This document shows positions 1 through 7,400 of a stretch of 18,382 nt of DNA, one piece after another (the stretch's first letter is position 1; every line of letters starts with the position of its first letter). The notes beneath the pieces are model-generated. The model was given only the letters and a program-made list of their open reading frames with translations, had not been told where the DNA came from and did not search any database. This DNA is from Bacteroidetes bacterium 4572_112 (GTDB lineage: Bacteria > Bacteroidota > Bacteroidia > Bacteroidales > UBA1556): positions 1 to 18,382 of the forward strand of contig NIUZ01000033.1 in assembly GCA_002254285.1 (NCBI GenBank), written 5' to 3'. The position numbers and the translations under genes were made by a program.

Positions 1-300
1 GCACCTCGTGAATTATTGACTAATATGGGAGCTATTATTAAGGAAATGCCTCGCAATAAAGATAATGCACTTTGCTGTGGAGCTGGTGGTGGACAAATGT
101 TTAAAGAAGCCGAAAAAGGTGATAAAGAAATATTTGTGGAACGTACAGAAGAAGCTTTGGCAACAAATTCAGATATTATTTGTACTGCATGCCCATTCTG
201 TATGACAATGCTTACTGATGGCGTTAAGTATCAAGATAAGCAAGATGAAGTACAGAACCTTGACCTGGCAGAGATTGTTGCTATGGATTTGGGATTGTAA
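1..300 (+). CDS. CCG-domain (Fe-S)-binding protein, C-terminal fragment
   Basis: This is the 3' end of a gene that starts before the window. The frame is open from base 1 (Ala-Pro-Arg-Glu-Leu-Leu...), so no internal start should be used. The visible part holds a cysteine-rich CCG domain of the heterodisulfide reductase HdrB/HdrD, GlpC and LutA type: a Cys-Cys-Gly motif followed by Ala-Gly-Gly-Gly at about residues 25-31, then Cys-Thr-Ala-Cys-Pro-Phe-Cys about 35 residues later. In this family such cysteines bind an Fe-S cluster or form the redox site of a cytoplasmic electron-transfer subunit, usually partnered with a ferredoxin-like or flavoprotein component that would lie upstream. The partner and substrate cannot be told from here. 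A strong terminator follows at 443-481. Domain assignment is firm; the exact family member is not. Confidence 0.85.
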   Translation, partial: APRELLTNMGAIIKEMPRNKDNALCCGAGGGQMFKEAEKGDKEIFVERTEEALATNSDIICTACPFCMTMLTDGVKYQDKQDEVQNLDLAEIVAMDLGL

Positions 301-308
301 ATTGTTAT

Positions 309-324
309 CCCGATTGCTATCGGG
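309..324. repeat. Short perfect hairpin after the Fe-S protein gene
   Basis: CCCGAT (309-314) and ATCGGG (319-324) form a perfect 6-bp stem around a 4-base loop, nine bases after the upstream stop codon. No T-tract follows on either strand, so it is a poor terminator by itself. The same kind of sequence is, from memory, a common dispersed intergenic hairpin in Bacteroidota, but dispersal cannot be tested in this window. Confidence 0.45.
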
Positions 325-348
325 AGTTAAAATACTAAATTATTAAAG

Positions 349-412
349 TGTATCTCGGGCATCTTGCCCGATGATTATACATAATTAAACTACGAGCAAG
401 ATGCTCGTCTTA
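349..412. repeat. Palindromic intergenic repeat element, copy 1
   Basis: Two small hairpins face each other. TCGGGCA (355-361) pairs with TGCCCGA (365-371) around loop TCT. ACGAGCA (392-398) pairs with TGCTCGT (402-408) around loop AGA. The cores GCATCTTGC (359-367) and GCAAGATGC (396-404) are also exact reverse complements of each other, so the unit can fold either as two small hairpins or as one long one. A degenerate copy lies at 549-616 and another at 2179-2243, bracketing the ATPase gene. The design (about 60 bp, palindromic, non-coding, intergenic) resembles REP or MITE-like elements. Mobility is inference. Confidence 0.7.
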
Positions 413-442
413 TACCAAATTAATACCAAATTGGTATTACAT

Positions 443-481
443 AAAAGCCAAATTAGAGAAAATCTGATTTGGCTTTTTTTT
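443..481 (+). terminator. Rho-independent terminator of the Fe-S protein gene
   Basis: AAAAGCCAAAT (443-453) pairs with ATTTGGCTTTT (467-477), an 11-bp stem around a 13-base loop, and the T run continues to base 481. The orientation fits termination of plus-strand transcription from the gene ending at 300. A separate palindrome just before it (AATACCAA at 422-429 with TTGGTATT at 431-438) has almost no loop and is probably not part of the terminator. Confidence 0.85.
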
Positions 482-548
482 ATATAATTCCTATTGCTTT
501 GGCAATTATGATTCCGAATATTAAATATTTTAAAGAGCTTTATTGAAC

Positions 549-616
549 ACTGTATCTAGGCCAAAACTGAACAATGATAAATATAAAAAAAACTACGAGC
601 AAGATGCCAGTGCTAC
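549..616. repeat. Palindromic intergenic repeat element, degenerate copy 2
   Basis: Bases 591-607 match bases 388-404 of copy 1 exactly (17 of 17), covering the AACTACGAGC and AAGATGC parts of the right arm. The left arm is decayed: TGTATCTAGG at about 551-560 aligns with TGTATCTCGG in copy 1, but the GCATCTTGC core is lost. CTGTA at the left edge and TACAG at about 614-618 may be the outer inverted ends. The copy sits in the otherwise featureless, AT-rich spacer between the Fe-S protein terminator and the ATPase promoter region. In the rest of 482-748 I see no gene. Confidence 0.55.
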
Positions 617-748
617 AGGAAAACTAAATTGTATAATACATTAAGGTATTTTACATAATTAAATATATTATTACCACATTAGCAGCATATTAAACCAGAA
701 TAATAATCACCTAATCATAAACAAAATCATTTTTTACATGGGTATTAT

Positions 749-812
749 GTGATAATCTTCACACTTTTCCTATGTAAAACGTGATAACCTTCACACTTTT
801 CCTATATAATAT
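749..812. repeat. Two-copy 32-bp tandem repeat over the ATPase promoter
   Basis: Two adjacent 32-bp copies (749-780 and 781-812) agree over about the first 28 bases with two mismatches. Each starts GTGATAA, continues CTTCACAC and ends TTTTCCTAT. Each contains a small dyad: GTGA, six bases, TCAC. In copy 1 it widens to TGTGA (748-752) and TCACA (759-763). The second copy covers the place where a -33 box would lie for the -7 box at 826-833, which has no good -33 of its own. A 32-bp period is about three helical turns, so a regulator could bind both copies on one DNA face. Operator function is inference. Confidence 0.6.
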
Positions 813-825
813 GAGAATTTTTTAT

Positions 826-833
826 TACTTTTG
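826..833 (+). promoter_or_regulatory. Bacteroidota -7 box (TACTTTTG) before the ATPase gene
   Basis: TACTTTTG fits the Bacteroidota -7 consensus TAnnTTTG, 22 bases before the ATG at 856. No TTTG is present 19 bases upstream (803-806 reads TATA), so the promoter is probably weak or needs a regulator at the tandem repeat just upstream. It also supports 856 as the start, since a start at 781 would lie upstream of this promoter. Confidence 0.5.
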
Positions 834-855
834 TGGTGAAATAAAAATTATTGTC

Positions 856-2175
856 ATGAATATAGAAAGAGATTTATATAAGGAATTAGTAAAGTGGAAG
901 TCGAAGAAGAACAGAAAGCCTCTTTTATTACAAGGTGCTAGGCAGGTTGGCAAAACATGGTTAATTAAGAATTTTGGAAGAAACGAGTTCAAGCATGTTG
1001 CCTATTTCAATTTTGAAGAACAAATAGAATTAAAACAGTTTTTTGAGATAACGAAGCAGCCAAGCAGAATTATTGAAAACCTATCAATAGTATATGGCAG
1101 TACTATTAATCCAAAAGATACATTAATAATATTTGATGAGATACAAGAATGTAATGATGCAATTAATTCGCTAAAATATTTTAATGAGAATGCTCCTGAA
1201 TATTCAATAATAAGTTCAGGCTCGCTCTTGGGAGTTAGTTTATCTAGTGGCAAATCATTTCCTGTGGGTCAAGTAGATTTCCTAACACTTTACCCAGTTT
1301 CTTTCAAGGAATTTCTAGCTCAAGCAGAGCCAAAGTTATATAAGTACATTAATAGCATTAGTGAGATTAGTCCAATACCAAATATTTTCTTTAATCAATT
1401 AATAGAAAAGCTACGAATATACTTCATTACTGGAGGAATGCCCGAAGCCGTAAAAACAATACTAAAGGACAATGACATAAATATATTACAGCAAGTACAA
1501 GCTGATATTATTAAGGCATACAAATTAGATTTTTCTAAACATATTAGAAGTTCTGATATTCCAAAATTAGATTATGTATGGTCCTCTATACCATCACAAT
1601 TGGCAAAAGAAAATAAAAAATTCTTATATAGAACCATAAGAAGTGGTGCCAGAGCAAGAGAATACGAGAACGCTTTATTGTGGTTAAAGCATGCTGGATT
1701 AATACATATTGTAAACAAAATCAGCAAGCCAAGCATTCCAATTTCTTCTTATACTGATGTATCAGCTTTCAAAGTATATTTATTAGATGTAGGACTATTA
1801 CGTCAAATGTCGAATCTATATCCCGAAATAATTAAGAGTGGAAATAATCTATTTAGTGAATTTAAAGGAGCTTTTGCAGAGAATTTCATACTTCAAAGTT
1901 TAATCTCTAAATTTGGCAACGAACAACATTATTGGTCGTCCAATAATATGGCTGAATTAGATTTTATACTTCAATATAAGAATACAATAATCCCTATTGA
2001 AGTAAAAGCTGAAACAAATATCAAATCAAAGAGTCTTATTTCGTATTCGAATAAGTATAATCCGAATATTAAAATACGTTATTCTTTGAGAAACCTTAGT
2101 TTTGATAATGGCCTATTGAATATTCCATTATTCATGGTAGATTATACTGAAGACCTGCTCTCTAGTATCAAATAA
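856..2175 (+). CDS. AAA+ ATPase with C-terminal DUF4143 nuclease-like domain
   Basis: A 439-aa cytoplasmic P-loop ATPase of the AAA_14/DUF4143 type, a large family common in Bacteroidota and archaea whose role is unknown. From the chosen ATG, Walker A is Gly-Ala-Arg-Gln-Val-Gly-Lys-Thr at 27-34 and Walker B is Leu-Ile-Ile-Phe-Asp-Glu-Ile-Gln at 90-97. A sensor-like Ser-Ser-Gly-Ser segment lies near 120. The C-terminal third has Glu-Leu-Asp-Phe (about 367) and Ile-Glu-Val-Lys (about 381), the spacing of a PD-(D/E)xK nuclease core. The frame is open back to a GTG at 781, but that start would add residues encoded by promoter and tandem-repeat DNA, while MNIERDLYKEL is a typical family beginning. 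The gene stands alone between repeat elements, as expected for an independently acquired gene. Proposed roles for relatives (defence, toxin-like, DNA handling) are unproven. Confidence 0.9.
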   Translation: MNIERDLYKELVKWKSKKNRKPLLLQGARQVGKTWLIKNFGRNEFKHVAYFNFEEQIELKQFFEITKQPSRIIENLSIVYGSTINPKDTLIIFDEIQECNDAINSLKYFNENAPEYSIISSGSLLGVSLSSGKSFPVGQVDFLTLYPVSFKEFLAQAEPKLYKYINSISEISPIPNIFFNQLIEKLRIYFITGGMPEAVKTILKDNDINILQQVQADIIKAYKLDFSKHIRSSDIPKLDYVWSSIPSQLAKENKKFLYRTIRSGARAREYENALLWLKHAGLIHIVNKISKPSIPISSYTDVSAFKVYLLDVGLLRQMSNLYPEIIKSGNNLFSEFKGAFAENFILQSLISKFGNEQHYWSSNNMAELDFILQYKNTIIPIEVKAETNIKSKSLISYSNKYNPNIKIRYSLRNLSFDNGLLNIPLFMVDYTEDLLSSIK

Positions 2176-2178
2176 TTA

Positions 2179-2243
2179 TGCATCTCTGGCATCTTGCCAT
2201 TGATTTTTCATCATAGACTAAGGGCAAGATGCCCAGATTACAG
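2179..2243. repeat. Palindromic intergenic repeat element, copy 3
   Basis: This has the same architecture as copy 1. TGGCA (2187-2191) pairs with TGCCA (2195-2199) around TCT, and GGGCA (2222-2226) pairs with TGCCC (2230-2234) around AGA. The two arms share GGCATCTTGCC / GGGCAAGATGCC, so the whole unit is also one long imperfect inverted repeat. It begins four bases after the ATPase stop codon and ends TTACAG, like the TACAG edge of copy 2. Confidence 0.7.
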
Positions 2244-2277
2244 AAAAAGCCGATATATCACAAGATATATCGGCTTT
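2244..2277. terminator. Bidirectional terminator between ATPase and HIT genes
   Basis: GCCGATATAT (2249-2258) pairs perfectly with ATATATCGGC (2265-2274) around a six-base loop. It is flanked by AAAAA on the left (2244-2248) and TTT on the right. Read on the minus strand, the stem is followed by TTTTT, a good terminator for the greA-HIT transcript whose last stop codon is at 2301. On the plus strand it is weaker but can serve the ATPase gene. Confidence 0.8.
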
Positions 2278-2300
2278 CCATTTTCGACTAAACTATTCTC

Positions 2301-2702
2301 TTACAACTCATCAAAAGCTGCACTAATTTTAGAGGCAAGATCTATAAATTCACTTTGCTCAAGCTTAAGCTTAGGCTGTTTAAAATCCATGTCATAGATA
2401 GTATTGATAGGAATAACATGAATGTGAGTATGTGGCACTTCAAGTCCAATTACGGTAAATCCAATCTTCTTACAAGGCACAATTTTCTCTACAGCTTTAC
2501 CTATTTTTTTGGCAAAGTTCCAAAGCTGTGCATGGGTTTCATCATCAAGGTCGATAATATAATCCACCTCCATCTTAGGAATAACAAGAGTATGTCCTTT
2601 TGCAAGTGGATTGATATCCATAAAAGCGAAGAACTTATCGTTTTCAGCAATTTTATAAGAAGGAATTTCTCCGTTGATAATTTTAGTGAAAATAGTTGCC
2701 AT
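2301..2702 (-). CDS. HIT-family hydrolase (HINT/protein kinase C inhibitor-like)
   Basis: A 133-aa protein with the histidine-triad signature His-Thr-His-Ile-His-Val-Ile at 91-97, preceded by the usual Gly-Leu-Glu-Val-Pro. It also has the N-terminal family segment Asn-Pro-Leu-Ala-Lys-Gly-His-Thr-Leu-Val-Ile-Pro-Lys (31-43). HIT proteins hydrolyse nucleotide phosphoramidates such as adenosine 5'-monophosphoramidate, or dinucleoside polyphosphates; the middle histidine of the triad is the nucleophile. Its length is normal for the bacterial Hint branch and all triad histidines are present. The ATG is only six bases after the greA stop codon, so the two are almost certainly co-transcribed, greA first. 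The exact substrate is not visible. Confidence 0.93.
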   Translation of the reverse strand: MATIFTKIINGEIPSYKIAENDKFFAFMDINPLAKGHTLVIPKMEVDYIIDLDDETHAQLWNFAKKIGKAVEKIVPCKKIGFTVIGLEVPHTHIHVIPINTIYDMDFKQPKLKLEQSEFIDLASKISAAFDEL

Positions 2703-2708
2703 AAAATA

Positions 2709-3182
2709 TTATCTTTCTATTTTAATAACTTCAAAAGTAATAACTCCACTAGGGACTTGTATTTCAGCAGTATCACCTACAGATTTCCCAAGAAGGCCTT
2801 TAGCTATTGGCGAATTAATTGAGAGTTTACCAGCTTTTATATCAGCTTCCTTTTCAGGAACAATTGTATATTTCATTTCCTTGCCATTAGCAAGATTTTT
2901 TATAGTAACTATCGCAAGCAATAATATTTTCGTAGTGTCTACTCTGCTTTCATCAAATATTCTAGCATTAACAAGTAATGTTTGAAGCTTATTAATCTTA
3001 AGTTCTAATAGACCTTGTGCTTCTTTTGCTGCATCGTATTCTGCATTTTCAGATAAGTCTCCCATATCGATAGCTTCACCTATTTGAGCTGAAATCATAG
3101 GTTTCTCTACTGAGGTAAGATGTTCAAGTTCATCCTTTAGTTTTTGCAAACCTTCTTCTGAAAAATATTGTATTTCTGACAT
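2709..3182 (-). CDS. greA: Transcription elongation factor GreA
   Basis: A 157-aa protein, the usual GreA length (about 158). Residues 1-75 form the antiparallel coiled coil that enters the RNA polymerase secondary channel. Its tip carries Gly-Asp-Leu-Ser-Glu-Asn-Ala-Glu-Tyr at 41-49, with Asp42 and Glu45 matching the acidic pair that places Mg2+ for transcript cleavage in backtracked complexes. The C-terminal half is the FKBP-like domain that binds polymerase (Ile-Ala-Lys-Gly-Leu-Leu-Gly-Lys-Ser-Val-Gly-Asp). It is the first gene of a two-gene unit with the HIT gene. A weak 7-bp dyad (GTGAGAA at 3228-3234 with TTCTCAC at 3246-3252) lies in its leader or promoter region; its role is unknown. 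Confidence 0.95.
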   Translation of the reverse strand: MSEIQYFSEEGLQKLKDELEHLTSVEKPMISAQIGEAIDMGDLSENAEYDAAKEAQGLLELKINKLQTLLVNARIFDESRVDTTKILLLAIVTIKNLANGKEMKYTIVPEKEADIKAGKLSINSPIAKGLLGKSVGDTAEIQVPSGVITFEVIKIER

Positions 3183-3341
3183 AATTTTTTATTTTTTTTT
3201 AGCTTAATTACTAATCATTATTGATAGGTGAGAAAAGTATTTTTATTCTCACTAATAATAATAAAACAAAAGCTAATGAATGTATATATGGTGTTTTTGG
3301 CAATAGAGCTTATTAAGTAATTGCAAAAAACAGAAAATCAA

Positions 3342-3373
3342 AAAATCAGAAGACCTTACGATCTTCTGATTTT
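3342..3373 (-). terminator. Terminator of the receptor/secreted protein/PorV-like operon
   Basis: AAAATCAGAAGA (3342-3353) pairs perfectly with TCTTCTGATTTT (3362-3373), a 12-bp stem with an eight-base loop. On the minus strand the stem runs into TTTTTTGATTTTC. It lies about 60 bases after the in-frame stop of the PorV-like gene at 3432, so it closes the minus-strand operon that begins near 12180. Confidence 0.85.
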
Positions 3374-3431
3374 GAGATTGCAAAAATACAAAAAATATTT
3401 TTGCTATAGTAACTATTGAATATTTTGAATA

Positions 3432-4276
3432 TTATAAATGTATTCTAATACCTACACTATGTGATCCTGCAAAAGGATTAGATGTTTGGTAAGCATAATC
3501 AATGCTAAATCCACCTTCTTCACCTTTTTTGAATGGAGCTCCGATAGAAATTCCACCAGAAAAACCAGTAGAAGCAGTAATACGAGTTGCATCATCCATA
3601 CAGTCATAGCATTGTTTTGACCAGGAACAAATCCTCTAAAAGAAAGACCATCACCAGTAAACTGCATATTAGGACCAACATTTTTAAGAGAAACACCGAA
3701 GTTAATTTGCTCATCCTTACCAGTGATATACTGAATTCCAGCATCAATAGCTACCGAAGAAGCTTTAGTATCTGAAGTAGATTCGCTAATCATCTTAATG
3801 TTAACACCTCCATAAATACTATTGGAGAATTTCTTTGCATAAGAAAGATTAATATTACTAGCACTTGGAGAGAAAGTACCAATTCCTCCCTCTGGCTGAT
3901 CTACAGTAGTAATATCAATTTCGCCATAGGAAATTGTCATTACAGATAGACCTATAACACCACCATTTTCGCCTAATTTTTGAGCAACACCAAATGCTGC
4001 TATGTTAGTACCCGAACCTTTAAGCCATGTAGTATTAGAGAATATAATATCTGTTTTGCGTGTACGAGCTAGACCTGCTACATTAAGAAATTGAGACTCA
4101 ATTCCCATAACATAAGCAGAGTTAGCACGAGCTAAACCATTGCTTCTAGCCCAAGGGTTAATCAATAATTGACTAGCCCCTGCTTCACCAGCACGATCTT
4201 TATTTCCAGCATAAGCCTCGCCATACATTAGAGTAAAGACTAAACCTATAATTAATAATTTGTAAATTTTATTCAT
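3432..4276 (-). CDS. PorV/PorQ-family outer-membrane barrel, frameshifted near its 3' end
   Basis: The ATG at 4276 gives a clean signal peptide (MNKIYKLLIIGLVFTLMYG, cleaved near Ala-Tyr-Ala). A start at 4333 would put 19 unrelated residues before it. The mature N-terminus, Ala-Gly-Ala-Ser-Gln-Leu-Leu-Ile then Ala-Arg...Gly-Leu-Ala-Arg-Ala-Asn, is the hallmark of the PorV/PorQ (UPF0164-like) family, and alternating beta-strand sequence follows. The natural frame reads on into a hydrophobic non-family tail and stops at 3452. Moving to the next frame at about 3599 gives 55 residues of proper barrel, starting Met-Asp-Asp-Ala-Thr-Arg and ending Gly-Ile-Arg-Ile-His-Leu with a stop at 3432. One base is missing near Gly-Gln-Asn-Asn-Ala-Met-Thr-Val. 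PorV proteins in type IX secretion carry C-terminal-domain cargo at the outer membrane. This one is last in an operon with such a cargo-like protein. Confidence 0.8.
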
Positions 4277-4329
4277 CTGCATAAATTTTAAATTTCCAAG
4301 CTTTGTTTGGAACTGTTGTTTTGAACTCG

Positions 4330-4370
4330 GCATATAAAAAACTAATCGTTGATGATAGCTTTTTATATGC
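4330..4370 (-). other. Intercistronic hairpin upstream of the PorV-like gene
   Basis: GCATATAAAAA (4330-4340) pairs perfectly with TTTTTATATGC (4360-4370), an 11-bp stem around a 19-base loop. It sits in the 130-base gap between the 1352-aa gene and the PorV-like gene. No T-tract follows on the minus strand, so a full terminator is unlikely. It may set mRNA processing or partial attenuation, so that the third gene is expressed at a different level. Confidence 0.45.
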
Positions 4371-4406
4371 GTTGTTCGCTATACTATGTTTATGATATAA
4401 TCTTAA

Positions 4407-7400
4407 TTAAAATGCATTCAAGTCAACTGGACGAAGAACACCAAACCATTTTATTACAGTTTCGCCAATGCCAGGAGCATTTACATGTATGTAATAAACT
4501 CCACTAGCAATAGGAATATTAGCTTGATTTTTCAAATCCCAATCGATCCAAGTATCATTAGCATCTTTCTTATAAGTACGTATTAAAGTTCCGCTGCTAC
4601 CAAATATCTTAATAACACATTGTTGAGGCAAATTAGTAATTCTAACTCTATTATCTAACTGATCCGACTCATAAGCCGAGAATGCATAATATGGATTAGG
4701 AACTACTCTTATTAAGTCAAGAACAGAAGTTGCTGTTTCTAAATTACCTGTTACAGCAGCAATATTATTAGTATTGAACTCATAAGCAGGATATCCATTA
4801 TTATATCCATTAGCAACATTAGAGTTAGCCCAAGCACCACGTTTATAAGGATGATCAACACGTAATTGAACAACTACATCATTATTTAACCATTCCTCAG
4901 TAGGAGAAGCCATAGGTATACCTACCCACATAATATCTTTTTGCATTAGAGTAATACCAATAGTATTATTTAATCTACCACGAAGCCATTTTCCAGCATC
5001 ATATGCAGGAGAGCCATTAGCATTACCACTATTTCTAAATATATACAAAAAGTGTTTTCCTCCCATTAGCGGCTCGCCAAGATTTGTTTGGAATGAAGAT
5101 GTTGGGTTAAATTGCATATCTGTACCATTTTCACCTACTAACCATGATGATTCGGCATAAGCCACATTAAGTCTTTCGCCAGTTTCAATACTAATTGCAT
5201 AACCTGGGAACCAACCCATGCTCTTAGCATCTACAAATTCAGCATCTTCAGGGTTTGTATTTCCTGATCCACTTCCTGAAGAGAAGTTTCCATCTTTATC
5301 AATAGATTGCTCTTTACGAAGACCCATTTTTCTAGCACCGCCAACAGAACCTGCAATATCGTCATTTGCTTCCAAAACAACACAACGTGTCCATTTTGAT
5401 TTATCAGATGTAAATACAATATCTACACTTTCAAGATCTGACATCTTTGCCATATGAGGCATAGATACTGGGCCATTATCATACTTTGACACTAAGCGTA
5501 AAGGAGCCCATGTTCCACCAAGAATTTTTTCAAATTTCTCATAAGGATCAACCCAAATTGGGTCTGGAGCTGTTAGCTGAGGATCATAATCATTATGGAA
5601 TGTTTTTGCTTTATCTTCAACAGTTCCTGAACGAATCCAGTTGAAAGCACTAGGTGTTTGATTATCTATATCAGGCAATCCATCATTATCAGGCCATCCT
5701 AGCAACCATTTGCTAGAGCTATCTTGATAAATAATGCTACCAGAAATAAATCCATTACTAGTAAGATTTACATCACCAGCTCCTTTATTTTGTTGAATTT
5801 GAATACTGAATCCTTCATATAAGAATAATTGCTCATTTCCAACTTCAATAGTATTATCAGATCCTGTATATAATTCACCATTTTTATAAAGTTCCCAAGA
5901 TGCATCATTTACATCATCATCACCAGGAATAAACTTAAGTTCATAATTTGCAGCAACTACACTTAGTGGGTCTATTACTTTAACATTAATAGGACCATGG
6001 TTATTAGTGTATTCTATTTTTACTTTTTGATTATCGTTGAAAATACTTTCGTAGCTTTCAGCTGTCAATTGTAGTTCCATTCCACCATTACCTCTACCAT
6101 CAAGGCGAGTAATCATTGGCCCGTCGCCATATTTAGAATGTAGATCAGTACCATCATTTTCAGCAGAATTCATATGTGGCATCATAGTATGCACTTTGAT
6201 AGGGCCTAAAGCAGATTTACGACCTGCTAAATAAGGTTTCTTTTGTCCTTTAAGACCATCAAGAGTTCCAGGATCTTGTGAATATGGAGCATATTGATTA
6301 TAAGCATATGCAATAGCTACATAATAGTATTTCTTATTATTGATAAGTCTATTATCGCCAGTAGCAAATTCGTCTTCAGTAATTTTAAAAGAGTGAACAA
6401 TACCTTTATCCGAACCTTCAACCATAAGCTTAGGCACGTTAGCACCAAGTTTATCGTTTTTGTAATAATTAACTAAGGTAGCTACTTCGTCTTTAATATC
6501 GCACTGTGCAACCAAACGAGCTTTGTCTGGATTACTAATTTCCGAAATAGAAACATCCTTATCAGCTAATTGGAAGATTTGATATCCTTGAAATCTATAC
6601 TTAGCTTCTTCTTCAGTATAAAGTGGATTACCAAGAGAATCCTTAAGAGCAGAAATTGTAACATCCTCTTCTTCGTAACGTTCAGTAGAGTTATTTGAAC
6701 CTTCTATATTTTGAAGGTAAAGAATAATAGTTTTATCAAGCTCTTGAGCTATTAGCTCTGGAGCATCAGGACCATCAAGTACTTTAAAGCAGTTGTCGAA
6801 TAAAGCCTGTGCTTTATCATCAACTTCGCGAAGAAGCTCAACCGAAGCCCAAGCACCACCGCTAGAAGCGCGAGCCCAAGGAATACCAACAGTAATATAG
6901 TTGATAGCACCAGACTCAAGAGTAAACTCACCTGCTGACTGCATAAAACGACGGTCACCAGCTTTATTACCTACATTTGCCTCTGTCCAAGAATCAGAAA
7001 CACCAGGATTAACTTCTCCTGTACCCCAATTACAAGGATCTGTATCGCCAGGGAACATAAAGTCACACTCAATATTACTTGGCTGACGGTAAGCATTACC
7101 ACCATAAGTCATCTTACTACCATCTTTCCAAATTCCCTTAAGCATATTATAATACTCAGGAGCTAAATCCGGATCAGTAATAGCAGCAACAGTACCACCA
7201 TTATTATGATATACAAAACGACGCATACCAAAACGCTCATTATCAATAATAGTATCACCAAAGTTTACACCATTGATACTCTCATCACATATTTGAACAA
7301 TATTTCCGTTTCCATCATCCTTAAATTTAGGATTATCAATTCCATCAGGATCCATATAAGGTCCTTGGAAAAAGTCAACACCAATAGCTGGTGGTTGTTT

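Noticed and set aside
349..616. CRISPR-like array
   Set aside because: Only two irregular palindromic copies, with no constant spacer length and no cas genes.
781..855. Upstream GTG start for the ATPase gene, adding 25 residues
   Set aside because: It would be encoded by the tandem repeat and the -7 box; the family-like N-terminus begins at the ATG at 856.
2194..2985. Plus-strand open frames across the terminator, HIT and greA genes
   Set aside because: They lie antisense to well-identified genes and encode no recognisable domain.
4277..4333. Upstream start for the PorV-like protein, adding 19 residues
   Set aside because: These residues precede a clean signal peptide beginning at 4276 and look non-coding.
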